Shown here piece by piece: positions 33,366 through 42,263 of a stretch of 64,000 bases of DNA. Location of the stretch: the NCBI GenBank assembly GCA_965215445.1, contig CBDCDT010000002.1:992001-1056000 (forward strand). Reading direction: 5' to 3'. The translations under genes and the position numbers were made by a program. The DNA comes from CBDBLK01 sp965215445 (lineage in GTDB: Bacteria; Bdellovibrionota; Bacteriovoracia; Bacteriovoracales; Bacteriovoracaceae). The notes under the pieces were generated by a model that did no database searches, was not told the DNA's origin, and saw only the letters and a program-made list of their open reading frames with translations. The first letter of the stretch is position 1, and every line of letters begins with the position of its first letter.

Positions 33366-36300
33366 AAACTACCCCTGAATAAATATTCTTCTTGCGCAAT
33401 TTTATTGCGTAGGCTCCAGAAGGTTTTCATAAGTTCGGACTTGTGAACATCACTTCTTGTAAGTTTATGTCCAGTGCAGGAGTCTTCAATCCCAATATCT
33501 TCTAATTTTCCAGAGTTTTTCAAACAAATTGCGGACAGGCGACGACGGAGTTGCTGTCCTCCTGAAAACCCAATTTTTTGTGCCAAAACCGTATCTTCAA
33601 TGTCAAATGTGGCCACAGGAACCTTCGCTCCTGCCCTAAATTCTATTTGATATTTACCACTATTTTCGGATGCATTTTGAATAGCGACTATATCGCTGGT
33701 TTTTGAGTTTACTTTCTTGATAAATTCTGCAAGCTTGATGCTGATACTGCCAGCACCGCTCGATAAATTAAAATCAAGTTTTATTTTTTTACTTCCAATT
33801 GAAAACTTCAACTCACCCTTTGCTGGAAGGTTAAGTGTTTCATCCAAATCCGAACTTTCCAGAGAAATAAAGGGCGTTTTATATCGTCCATCTCCATCTA
33901 AAACAACAAAAGGGTCCGTTGGTTTAGGTTCATACTTATCAGTTTTTTCAAAATCAGTTTTAACTTGATCGTGTTCTAAAAGTTTCCAACGGTTTCCAGT
34001 TGTATCCTCTATATCTACGGCCACCCAGGCCGCTTCCGTGGAACTAAAGTTTCCTGGATCGGGAAAAGGGTGATTATCAGAGAGATTTTCAACTAAGAGC
34101 ATGGCCGAAACCCAGTCTAGTGTTGTGAATGGGGGAAGAAAAAATCCTCCTTCGTCATCACATTTTTCGGGGCCATCATCAATATTCTTTGATTCCCCCG
34201 TGCTCGCAAAAAGCTCATACGGTTCTGTTTTTTTGCGGCAAATAAATTTTAATCCTTTGCCTAGAGGGCTTGTTTTATTGGAAACTTTAACCCCTTTAAA
34301 TTTGATATTGTGAAAAAGTATTCCTACTCCTTTTTGTTGATTCTGTATTCCACCAGAAAAAATGTTATGAACCAGTTTTTTCTGACCGTCAAAGTATATA
34401 GCGTGTTTATTTTGATTGATAGTATCTGGAATAATCGGAATCCTGGAAGACAAACTTCCCAATCCATCACGGTTTAGGGCAATCCAAAATTTAGTTTGAG
34501 TAGAAATGCCCTGTTTCTTTCTCCATTGGTTAAAAACGGTAATATCCTCTCTTGTTTGAGGTGCTAAAAAGATGCCTTGAGTTGCTAAATTAATAAATTC
34601 GTAATTGGAACCTCTTGTTGGAAGATCGGTGGGCGATTTGCCAAGGTAGTTGTTCAATTGATTCGTATCCGTAATTTCACGGCCCATTTCAAAACAACGC
34701 TTGCCGGCCCCAGGGTAAGAGGTCTTGGCAAGGTCGGATCGTCCTCCATTTTGGATGTTTCTGGCCAATAAATACTGGCCAAAGTTAAAGCACATTACAG
34801 GCAAAGTAGTAGAACAATTCTCAAGAGAAAAAACCAATCCATCTTCCTGATGATTTAAGTGGGCACTCATGCAAAGATTGCTTGATTCTCTCCATGGTAA
34901 AGATTGTTTTGTAAAACTTGCGTAGGGAAATAAATTCGTGCGTAAGTTTAAAGGTTCATAAACACTACATTCTGGAATAACCGCATCAAGAGGTTGGTAG
35001 GGCATGGAGTTCATAGGCCCAAAAGTTCCCAGACCAAAGGAATCACAATTTTTCATATAACAAGCAGTGCAACCTATATGGTTTGACACTGCTAACTCCT
35101 GTCCTTTGCTATGATCTGGAAAGTAGGTCTTCAAATAACCGACATATCTGGAATTTGGCCCTGTTCCTGCTGTATTGTAATCACTGCTTTTCTCACAAAT
35201 TTGTCGGCATATTTGATTGCCATTTTCCTGACTTCCTGAATCGAAGATATTCACTGAGATAAGATGACTTCCGGTTACGCTTTTTTCAACAGAATTTTTA
35301 TTTTCACAAGAAGGAGAGAGTGTTCCTCGAGATGAGCAGTCGATACCAAACCCAAAATAGAAATTTTGCCCGCTGGATATGATTCTACCTTGTTTTTTGA
35401 CTTCGTAAGAAAACCTCGTCCGCATCGAGCTGGTTGAGGAAACATTATTTTGAACATTGTATTCGAGATCGCCAACAACAGACAATCCTTCATACTTTCT
35501 TGTATCTGAATTCCTTTGATGGCAACGAAATGAAACTTCACGACAAGATGTGACGATATTTTTAGAACTGTCTGTCGTAACGTATTGTCCGTTGGCATCG
35601 TATGTTCCCGATTGGGCCACTATTTTTCTAAAGACAACTTCAATGGGGTCATCAATATTGCTATCAAAACTGGTACGGTTAAAAACGGCACCGGCCCCAG
35701 CAACAGTCTCCATGCCCGTAGGAGACAGGCGATATTCTTCTCCATTTTGATCTTTGTAATCACAATAACCGGCCATTCCCGCCCACTCAAAGGCCTCCAT
35801 TTTTTTTGCCACTCGATTACCTTGCTCGTTTTGCTTAATAAACTCTGTTTTAAAGTGAAAACCAACATTCTTGACATCAATTTCTTTTACGGATTGAATA
35901 CTTTTAATCTGGGTATATAGTTTATCGGTGGTAGGGTTCATATTACTGGGAATAACAGAGATTTTTAAAAAAGATTTTTCTTGTGAAAAACAAAAGCTCG
36001 CACCTTCACTGGAACCACCACAGGGGCCTAAACCAGATGAAAGAGTCCATTGGGGAAGAACTTCTTCCCAGCGATTTTTATCCAAAACAGTGGGAAGTAA
36101 AGATAAGTTTAGAAATATCGCTCCAACTGGTGGCCGTGTCTCTGATTTTTTAAACATGATTCGACACAGACCTTGAGTTCTTTTTCCCTCTTCATCAGTA
36201 GTAGAAAAAAGTGACCCCTTGGCCGCTAGCAACATATTTTCCAGAATTTGTTGTTCAGACAGGTTTTTTCTCGATGACCTACCTTGTTTGTTCAACATTT

Positions 36301-36403
36301 GGAATGCGCTTATGGTGACATAAACGGCCACCGTCAGCAAGCTGACTCCCACCAAAACTTCAACGAGACTGAATCCGCCGTTTAAAAAAATCCTTTTTCT
36401 CAT
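33362..36403 (-). CDS. Giant prepilin with C-type-lectin-like modules (putative pilus tip adhesin)
   Basis: 1013 residues. The prepilin motif is NGG|FSLVEVLVGVSLLTVAVYV. After a Cys-rich region (about 250-545) there is a CTLD-like module at about 571-722: RCFEMG, a Gln/Thr-rich helix, FWIALNRDGLG, GVGILFH and final FICRKK. A second runs about 749-958: CDDEGGFF, AWVAVDIEDTTGNRWKLL, ending SAICLKN. Between those, about 860-948, sits a segment resembling the flagellin IN motif (LKFSIGSKKIKLDF, AEFIKKVNS, AIQNASENSGKYQIEF, IGFSGG). Domain calls are by eye. Likely an adhesive tip pilin exported by a type IV pilus or T2SS-like machine. Confidence 0.8.
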   Translation of the reverse strand: MRKRIFLNGGFSLVEVLVGVSLLTVAVYVTISAFQMLNKQGRSSRKNLSEQQILENMLLAAKGSLFSTTDEEGKRTQGLCRIMFKKSETRPPVGAIFLNLSLLPTVLDKNRWEEVLPQWTLSSGLGPCGGSSEGASFCFSQEKSFLKISVIPSNMNPTTDKLYTQIKSIQSVKEIDVKNVGFHFKTEFIKQNEQGNRVAKKMEAFEWAGMAGYCDYKDQNGEEYRLSPTGMETVAGAGAVFNRTSFDSNIDDPIEVVFRKIVAQSGTYDANGQYVTTDSSKNIVTSCREVSFRCHQRNSDTRKYEGLSVVGDLEYNVQNNVSSTSSMRTRFSYEVKKQGRIISSGQNFYFGFGIDCSSRGTLSPSCENKNSVEKSVTGSHLISVNIFDSGSQENGNQICRQICEKSSDYNTAGTGPNSRYVGYLKTYFPDHSKGQELAVSNHIGCTACYMKNCDSFGLGTFGPMNSMPYQPLDAVIPECSVYEPLNLRTNLFPYASFTKQSLPWRESSNLCMSAHLNHQEDGLVFSLENCSTTLPVMCFNFGQYLLARNIQNGGRSDLAKTSYPGAGKRCFEMGREITDTNQLNNYLGKSPTDLPTRGSNYEFINLATQGIFLAPQTREDITVFNQWRKKQGISTQTKFWIALNRDGLGSLSSRIPIIPDTINQNKHAIYFDGQKKLVHNIFSGGIQNQQKGVGILFHNIKFKGVKVSNKTSPLGKGLKFICRKKTEPYELFASTGESKNIDDGPEKCDDEGGFFLPPFTTLDWVSAMLLVENLSDNHPFPDPGNFSSTEAAWVAVDIEDTTGNRWKLLEHDQVKTDFEKTDKYEPKPTDPFVVLDGDGRYKTPFISLESSDLDETLNLPAKGELKFSIGSKKIKLDFNLSSGAGSISIKLAEFIKKVNSKTSDIVAIQNASENSGKYQIEFRAGAKVPVATFDIEDTVLAQKIGFSGGQQLRRRLSAICLKNSGKLEDIGIEDSCTGHKLTRSDVHKSELMKTFWSLRNKIAQEEYLFRGSL

Positions 36404-36432
36404 GATGAAGCCTTTAAAACCTTTTAGTCACA

Positions 36433-37743
36433 TTAATGTGGAGGAGCGACATAAACCCAAGTGTAGATATCCATCATAGTATAGGTGTTTGTTGTGACTT
36501 CGGCCAGTCCTGAAACTTCTTGAGGTGGAGATTCGAGAGAATCAGTCATTCTAAAAGGTTCAAGAAAGCCTCGATCTTGTTGTCCATCCAATTCATAAAT
36601 GACTGTACCTGCCGGATTGGAATGTTGGCTTACAGTACTACCAGAAAAAACTCTTTCTCTGCCTTCAAAAACTCTTCGCATGGTTTGTGCTTGAATCTTG
36701 GGAAAGATAGAATCGAAAAGCTCCGTTAGCAAACGATCAGCAAAATCCCTTTCCTTTGTAAAAACCCAAAAAACGTCATCACGATTTTTCAAATTATTCC
36801 GTACGGTTTCTTCCCTAGTTATACTCATATTTCCACAGGGAACATTGTCGGCCCAAACCAACGATCCACCGGGTAAGATATAATCTCCAACATTAACATC
36901 AACTGCGGGGGCATTCGTATTGCTGCTATTAGCATGGAGCTTGACCCCATCATAAAAAGCAACTTGTTTATGATATTTGAGGGCGTAGAGTGCTCCTGGC
37001 CCCAAATTTTTGGTTACTGCACTAATATCTGTCAAAGTATCTTTTGCAGTATAAAAGTCGGAGCGGCAGGGAGGATTGAGGTTTTCAGTCAAAGAGATAT
37101 CACATCTTTGCAAGCATGAAGAAGATGTTACTTTGACTTGGGGAACGGCTAAAGGGCGCTTGAAAGCAGCTTTGAAAGGGTAGCTTTTTTTTTGAGTTCT
37201 TTGAGTTATAATTTGTCCTTGCATCAAAATCAAATCTTCATCAAAATCAATTTCTTGCTGTTTACCCAGTTTTGCCCCAATCCTCGATGCTATGTCATTT
37301 TGCGATATAAGTTGAAAAGAAATCCAACTTTTTTTAGGAGCGAGAATATTAAGTTCCTGTTCTGCCAAAAAAAGATTTTCTTCGTCGATTGAAAACTTTA
37401 ATAAATTCCCTTCAAAAGAAGGCCCGATAAGCCCAAAATCTTTGGGGTCATAACTTTTTGACGAGGTCGCATAATTTTTTTTGTTCCACAAACAGGTTTT
37501 TTCCGCTTGCCCGTTGTTCCAGGCACTGGATTTGCACAAGATTAAGTTGTTGGCCACGAGAAAGCCGCCCATGCGCACAAACTTTTCTTTGAGTATTTCA
37601 ACCCGAATATTCTTTTGGGCCTGTGCTACTCTTTTCCTCAATAAATCACTTTTTCCGAGCAAAATATAGGATACACCGACGGATGCTCCCAGTACGAGAA
37701 TGGCCATTGCCAATGCAGACCCTCTTTCATTTCTTATTTTCAT
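36433..37743 (-). CDS. PilX-like pilus assembly protein
   Basis: 436 residues. The N terminus RNERG|SALAMAILVLGASVGVSYILLG has the hydrophobic helix of pilins but lacks Glu at +5, as PilX/GspK-type tip proteins do. The soluble part includes paired cysteines (CKSSAWNNGQAEKTC, SSCLQRCDISL) and a phage-tail-like beta-rich middle. In its operon (HAMP protein, this gene, giant prepilin, second prepilin) it fits the tip-initiating pilin role. The start ATG is 39 nt downstream of the preceding gene's stop. Confidence 0.78.
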   Translation of the reverse strand: MKIRNERGSALAMAILVLGASVGVSYILLGKSDLLRKRVAQAQKNIRVEILKEKFVRMGGFLVANNLILCKSSAWNNGQAEKTCLWNKKNYATSSKSYDPKDFGLIGPSFEGNLLKFSIDEENLFLAEQELNILAPKKSWISFQLISQNDIASRIGAKLGKQQEIDFDEDLILMQGQIITQRTQKKSYPFKAAFKRPLAVPQVKVTSSSCLQRCDISLTENLNPPCRSDFYTAKDTLTDISAVTKNLGPGALYALKYHKQVAFYDGVKLHANSSNTNAPAVDVNVGDYILPGGSLVWADNVPCGNMSITREETVRNNLKNRDDVFWVFTKERDFADRLLTELFDSIFPKIQAQTMRRVFEGRERVFSGSTVSQHSNPAGTVIYELDGQQDRGFLEPFRMTDSLESPPQEVSGLAEVTTNTYTMMDIYTWVYVAPPH

Positions 37744-37782
37744 ACCATTTCCTAGTTTTACAAAATTTCTTGTGAAAGAAAA

Positions 37783-38235
37783 TCAAGGACTGTGGTTTTT
37801 TTCTTTCAACCTGGTTATAAGTCTATTAAATTGAGTTGGTACTTCCAAAAAGAAATCCCGTTTCCTGAGGGAAATGGGCCGAAGTTCTCCATTTTCTGCC
37901 ATATTGGCCATTTCTTGGGTTAGACGGTGAATTGGGCCGGCTATTTTATTGGAAAAAATTGTCGTCACAACAACTAAAAATAATATAAGCGCAACAGTCA
38001 CCAAGGTAAGAGCGACACGCAATTGGAATTCAAAATTTTCAAGATTATTTAATACCGGTTCGGTAAGTTGGTCGCTAAGCTCGACCATCGACAATTGAAA
38101 GTTATCGAAAAAGTAATAAAATAGTGCCGAATACATTCCGAAGATGAGTAGAACATTGAAAATAGTGAATCCGATCATCATTCCTTGAAGTTTGAGGTTT
38201 ACTATCAGATGAAACCGCCATTTCTGACTTACCAT
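37783..38235 (-). CDS. HAMP-only two-helix membrane protein
   Basis: 150 residues. Two membrane segments (about 19-44 and 71-93) flank a roughly 25-residue periplasmic loop. A HAMP domain follows directly (NKIAGPIHRLTQEMANMAENGEL, about 94-140) and the protein ends with no output module. It is the first gene of the minor-pilin operon on this strand. It may act with a separate kinase or chemoreceptor partner, or anchor pilus assembly; neither is demonstrable here. Confidence 0.72.
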   Translation of the reverse strand: MVSQKWRFHLIVNLKLQGMMIGFTIFNVLLIFGMYSALFYYFFDNFQLSMVELSDQLTEPVLNNLENFEFQLRVALTLVTVALILFLVVVTTIFSNKIAGPIHRLTQEMANMAENGELRPISLRKRDFFLEVPTQFNRLITRLKEKNHSP

Positions 38236-38270
38236 TTTATACTCGCATGTTTAATACAACTCTAGGTTAG

Positions 38271-38289
38271 TGTACAAATCCATTGTACA
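38271..38289. promoter_or_regulatory. 19-bp inverted repeat upstream of minor-pilin operon
   Basis: TGTACAA (38271-38277) and TTGTACA (38283-38289) are perfect inverted halves around 5 nt. On the minus strand one half forms TTGTAC, which could serve as -35, with TTAAAC 17 nt later as a poor -10. The site lies 36 nt before the HAMP gene start, so it is a good candidate operator for the pilin operon. Confidence 0.5.
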
Positions 38290-38508
38290 GTACTTTCGTT
38301 TTAGATATCTAGTATTTTTTAATCTTTAAGGAATGTGGTCAAGATTGGACGGCCCCAAATTAAAACCGGATTCTTGTGGGGAAAAATCCAGAACGCGAGA
38401 ATAGAGTGATTATCTTTTTCATGGCAAAATCTCCTGCTTTTAAAGGGTTTGTAAATCAGGGAAACGGGATATTTTGCCGCATAGTGCCTAGCGGAATTGT
38501 TTTATCTA

Positions 38509-38524
38509 TCAAACTTTAGTTTGA
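38509..38524. promoter_or_regulatory. 16-bp palindrome overlapping fbpA -35 box
   Basis: TCAAACT (38509-38515) and AGTTTGA (38518-38524) are perfect inverted halves around TT. The right half contains the first bases of the TTGACA box, so a bound protein would occlude the promoter. It does not match the classical Fur box. A regulator sensing iron is plausible from the downstream genes. Confidence 0.5.
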
Positions 38525-38549
38525 CAGGGCATCCTTTTGCCCATAGCTT
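38521..38549 (+). promoter_or_regulatory. Candidate sigma70 promoter of fbpABC
   Basis: Perfect -35 TTGACA at 38521-38526, 17-nt spacer, and a weak -10 TAGCTT at 38544-38549. The predicted transcript begins about 38 nt before the fbpA ATG, leaving room for its GGAG ribosome site (38581-38584). Confidence 0.45.
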
Positions 38550-38592
38550 GGGATGAGCGAATTTTTTCGCTTTTAACACAGGAGACAATGCA

Positions 38593-39612
38593 ATGCGGTT
38601 CTTTTTGATTTTTGCTCTGGCCACCAGTTTTTTGGGAAATCTTTTGGCGGCGACAGCGCCGGCCGGACTTAAAACCAAGGAATTAGTTGTTTATACTTCG
38701 CGCCAGGAGCACTTGGTCAAGGACATTTTTAAGCAATACAGTGAATTTTCGGGAGTTGAGGTCAAATACAAAACCGGCGCTCCGGCGGCATTGGTGCAAA
38801 CTCTCAAGGCCGAGGGAAAAAATTCTCCGGCAGATATTTTTATGACTGTCGATGCTGGAAACCTTTGGTTTGCCGGCAGTCAGGGCCTTTTGGAAGAAGT
38901 CGATTCCAAAATTTTGCAAACCAATGTTCCGACTCATCTGCGCGACGAAAAAGGGCGTTGGTTTGGGTTGTCGGTGAGGGCCAGAACCATGGTTTACAAT
39001 ACCGACAAACTTGCCGCCAGAGATCTTTCATCTTATGAAGATTTGGCCGATGCCAAATGGAAGGGCAAACTTTGTTTGCGAACATCCAAGAAGGTTTATA
39101 ACCAGTCATTGGTGGCAATGCTCATTTACCAATGGGGAGAAAAGCGCACTGAGGAGGTTGTTCGTGGCTGGGTGGCCAACGCTATTCCTGTTTTTTCCAA
39201 CGATACCGCCGTTCTCAAAGCGGTGGCCAGTGGACAGTGTGAAGTAGGCATTGTCAATACTTATTATTTTGGGCGCTTGATGAAAAAGTCCCCCAAATTG
39301 CCACTCAGGTTGTTTTGGCCAAATCAGCAAAATAGCTATGGAGTCCATGTCAATATTTCAGGTGCGGGAGTGGTCAAAACCAGCAAGCGCAAAGCTCAGG
39401 CAGTTAAGTTTTTGGAATGGCTTTCCGGGAAACAATCCCAAACTTCTTTTGCTCAAATCAATATGGAGTATTCGATTAATCCCGAAATTCCACAAGCTGA
39501 AAACGTGCAGATGTGGGGGGATTTTAAGGCCAATACCCATTTTCCATTGAGTTCGGCAGGGAAACTTCAACAAAAGGCCGTACAGCTTATGCGCAAAGCA
39601 AACTATATGTAG
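38593..39612 (+). CDS. fbpA: Fe(III) ABC transporter periplasmic binding protein
   Basis: 339 residues. The signal peptide ends near LLAA. The mature protein begins with the family strand LVVYTSRQEHLVKDIF, and has GLSVRARTMVYNTDKL and VGIVNTYYFGRL, where the adjacent tyrosines are the usual Fe(III) ligands. This is the FbpA/FutA/AfuA class, which binds ferric iron in the periplasm and delivers it to the permease encoded 6 nt downstream. Confidence 0.92.
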   Translation: MRFFLIFALATSFLGNLLAATAPAGLKTKELVVYTSRQEHLVKDIFKQYSEFSGVEVKYKTGAPAALVQTLKAEGKNSPADIFMTVDAGNLWFAGSQGLLEEVDSKILQTNVPTHLRDEKGRWFGLSVRARTMVYNTDKLAARDLSSYEDLADAKWKGKLCLRTSKKVYNQSLVAMLIYQWGEKRTEEVVRGWVANAIPVFSNDTAVLKAVASGQCEVGIVNTYYFGRLMKKSPKLPLRLFWPNQQNSYGVHVNISGAGVVKTSKRKAQAVKFLEWLSGKQSQTSFAQINMEYSINPEIPQAENVQMWGDFKANTHFPLSSAGKLQQKAVQLMRKANYM

Positions 39613-39618
39613 TTTCAG

Positions 39619-41193
39619 GTGGTTCGCACTTCCAAGGCCATTTTTTTTCTCGCGCTACTCTTAGTGTTTTTTCCCTTGGTGCTTTTAATTGTCAGGGCGT
39701 GGTGGTTTGTCACCCCTGCTGACTTGGAAGCATGGGATTTCATTCGGCGTTTTACTCTGCCGGGACTCTTTGCCAATACCTTTATACTCATGGTTTTGAC
39801 GGTTTTTACAAGTTTGGTGACGGGATTCCTTCAGGCCGTACTGGTAGTTCTTACTGATATAAAGGCCAGAGCTATTTTGCACGCTTTGTTTATTTTGCCT
39901 TTGGCCTTTCCCCTCTATGTTTTAAGCTATATCTACGTTGGCGCCTTGGAATACAGCGGGCCTTTGCCTTCTTATCTGCGCAATTTTTGGGAGTTTGATC
40001 TTTTGCAAATTATAAACATCAGGCATCCGTTATCAATGTCGGCAGTTTTTTCTTTGGCCTTGTCTCCTTACGTCTACTTGTTTCAAAAATCCTTTTTAGA
40101 GCGGATCGACCGCAAGGTCATCTGGTCGGCAAGGGTTTTGGGTCAAGGCCCATGGAAAGTATTATTTTTCGTACTTGTTCCCCAGAGCAAAGCGTGTTTG
40201 GTTGCAGTGTCGGTTTTTATAGGCCTGGAAGTTTTGTGTGACTTTGGTGCTGTTTCCGTTTTTAATTTTGAAACCTTTTCTACCGCTATTTATGAGGCCT
40301 GGTCTGGACTCTATTCCTTTAACAGTGCTATGCGAATTGGTACTTTCCCCGTACTGTTGGCAATTTTTTTGTATGGTCTAGGTGGTTATTTGAAGGGCAC
40401 GATTGTCGAGCGGGAAAATAAATTCATGGAACCTCTTTTTTCTCCTGGACAGACCGCACGGGTGGCATTGTTTTCTTTAGTTTTTGCTTATACCTTTTTG
40501 TCTTTGATTTTTCCCTTGGGGCAACTCTTGGTTTGGGCCATATCTTCTTGGGAAGAGGTCTTGGAAATTCACCTTTTCACTTACCTTGCCGGCAGTTTTG
40601 CCCTGGCAAGTGCTTGCGGTATTTTGGTGGCCGTCATATCCCTTCTCTTTGCCTTTTTTGACCGCTTTTGTTGGCAAAAATGGCATAAACGCCTGGCCCT
40701 TTTTTTAAAGATGGGTTACGCCTTGCCTGGAAGCTTAGTGGGAGTGGGAGTGATGGCCATGTTTGCTTTCATGCAGGTTCATTTTTTTGGAAAAATGGCC
40801 TTTCTGGCATTGCTTTTGGGATTGTGTATCCGTTTTTATGCGGTGGGGTTTGAAATGAACCATAAGGCCTATTCTTTAATCCATCAGAAACTTGATTGGA
40901 TGGGGCGTTCCATGGGCCTGTCTTTTTGGCAAGTTTTTCGCAGAGTACACTTTCCCATTTTGAAACCGGCCTTCTTGTCTTCAATACTTTTATGTTTTTT
41001 GGAAGTTGTTAAAGAGATGCCGATTACTTTGATTTTGCGTCCCTACGGCATAAATACTCTCGCCACCAAAGTTTATGAATTGACTTCCGAAGGGGAGTGG
41101 GAAAGAACATCTTTTTATGCCCTTTTACTGATTTGTTTAGGTCTTTTTTCAGTTTTGTTTAACGAGTTTTTGCGTAAAAAGAAGTGGTCATGA
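39619..41193 (+). CDS. fbpB: Fe(III) ABC transporter permease (fused double-domain)
   Basis: 524 residues with GTG start. About 12 membrane helices are arranged as two homologous permease halves. The EAA loops are seen as ARVLGQGPWKVLFFVLVPQ (about 174-192) and SMGLSFWQVFRRVHFPILKP (about 434-453). This is the FbpB/ThiP type in which both transmembrane halves are one polypeptide. It overlaps fbpC by 4 nt. Confidence 0.92.
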   Translation: MVRTSKAIFFLALLLVFFPLVLLIVRAWWFVTPADLEAWDFIRRFTLPGLFANTFILMVLTVFTSLVTGFLQAVLVVLTDIKARAILHALFILPLAFPLYVLSYIYVGALEYSGPLPSYLRNFWEFDLLQIINIRHPLSMSAVFSLALSPYVYLFQKSFLERIDRKVIWSARVLGQGPWKVLFFVLVPQSKACLVAVSVFIGLEVLCDFGAVSVFNFETFSTAIYEAWSGLYSFNSAMRIGTFPVLLAIFLYGLGGYLKGTIVERENKFMEPLFSPGQTARVALFSLVFAYTFLSLIFPLGQLLVWAISSWEEVLEIHLFTYLAGSFALASACGILVAVISLLFAFFDRFCWQKWHKRLALFLKMGYALPGSLVGVGVMAMFAFMQVHFFGKMAFLALLLGLCIRFYAVGFEMNHKAYSLIHQKLDWMGRSMGLSFWQVFRRVHFPILKPAFLSSILLCFLEVVKEMPITLILRPYGINTLATKVYELTSEGEWERTSFYALLLICLGLFSVLFNEFLRKKKWS

Positions 41194-42263
41194 ATTTTTT
41201 AGAGATTGAAAGAGTAAATTTTAGCTATCAAAAAAACAAAATTGTCGAAAATTTTACTTTAAAGCTAAAGCGCGGAGAAATACACTGTCTTTTAGGGCCG
41301 AGCGGATGTGGCAAGTCGACAATTTTGCATTTAATTGCCGGTTTTTTATCAATTGGTGCTGGGCAGATCAAATTGGAAAATGAGATTTTTGATAATGGTC
41401 AAGGCCTTTTTCTTCCTCCTGAAAAGCGCAGATTGGGAATTGTTTTCCAGGAATCCTGTCTCTTCCCCCATCTTAATGTCGAAGAAAATATTTATTTTGG
41501 AAGTAAAAATCAATCACATCTAAAACGGGATTGGTTGGAGTTGATAGGCCTTGCCCATAAAAAAAAGAGTTATCCCCAGGAGCTTTCGGGAGGAGAGCAA
41601 CAACGTGTGGCCATAGCTAGAGCAATGGCGTCGGAACCCCGAATATTATTAATGGATGAACCCTTTTCTGCTCTCGACGTAGGTTTGAGGGCCAAACTTC
41701 GCCGCGAGGTCAAGCAACTTTTGCGCTCGCTTCAATTAACCGCCTTGATTGTAACTCATTCCCACAAAGAGGCCTTTGAATTGGGAGATCGAATTACTTT
41801 AATGGGAAGGCCCAGTGGTCACCCTTTGGGCCATCAAACCAGGGATCCGCAGGATTTCTTTTTTTATCCAGAAACATCTGCTCTGGTTGAATTTATGAAT
41901 TCGGGAATTTTACTAAAAGGCAAGCGTTTACAAAATTCTTCGATTTGTGTAGATAATTTAGGTCAATTTGAAATCACCAATGTTTGTGACCTTGATGATT
42001 GTCAAGAGGCTTTTCTCTTTATCCCCTTTCATCATTTGTCTTTATCCCATGGGGATGTACTGATTGGCACTGCCAAAGTGACCTCCTCATACGCTCATGG
42101 AGATAAAAACTTTTGTCTTTTACAAAGAGAGGAAAAATTGAAAAGATATTTTCGACCTGCCTTCTTTGAAATGCAAACTTCCAGAGACAATTCTTATAGG
42201 GAAGGTGATTGTGTCCAAATTTATTTAAAGAATAAAATTCCACTCAGGGCGCTAAGAAGCTAG
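41190..42263 (+). CDS. fbpC: Fe(III) ABC transporter ATPase
   Basis: 357 residues from ATG 41190 (ATGA overlap with fbpB); an in-frame GTG at 41184 is less likely. Walker A is GPSGCGKST (36-44), signature LSGGEQQRV, Walker B LLMDEP followed by FSALD, H-loop VTHSHKEAF. The C-terminal third is a TOBE-like regulatory domain, as in FbpC. It drives ferric iron import. Its 3' end overlaps the convergent gene by 12 nt. Confidence 0.93.
   Translation: MNFLEIERVNFSYQKNKIVENFTLKLKRGEIHCLLGPSGCGKSTILHLIAGFLSIGAGQIKLENEIFDNGQGLFLPPEKRRLGIVFQESCLFPHLNVEENIYFGSKNQSHLKRDWLELIGLAHKKKSYPQELSGGEQQRVAIARAMASEPRILLMDEPFSALDVGLRAKLRREVKQLLRSLQLTALIVTHSHKEAFELGDRITLMGRPSGHPLGHQTRDPQDFFFYPETSALVEFMNSGILLKGKRLQNSSICVDNLGQFEITNVCDLDDCQEAFLFIPFHHLSLSHGDVLIGTAKVTSSYAHGDKNFCLLQREEKLKRYFRPAFFEMQTSRDNSYREGDCVQIYLKNKIPLRALRS

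Larger units (their letters stand above)
38236..38592. other. Intergenic control region between minor-pilin and iron-transport operons
   Basis: This 357-bp stretch separates divergent operons and has no convincing gene. It holds two inverted repeats (38271-38289 and 38509-38524) and a TTGACA box, listed separately. The middle (about 38300-38480) is featureless apart from AT-rich patches. Confidence 0.7.

Noticed and set aside
36429..36440. CACATTAATGTG palindrome
   Set aside because: It covers the stop codon of the PilX-like gene and is short; likely chance.
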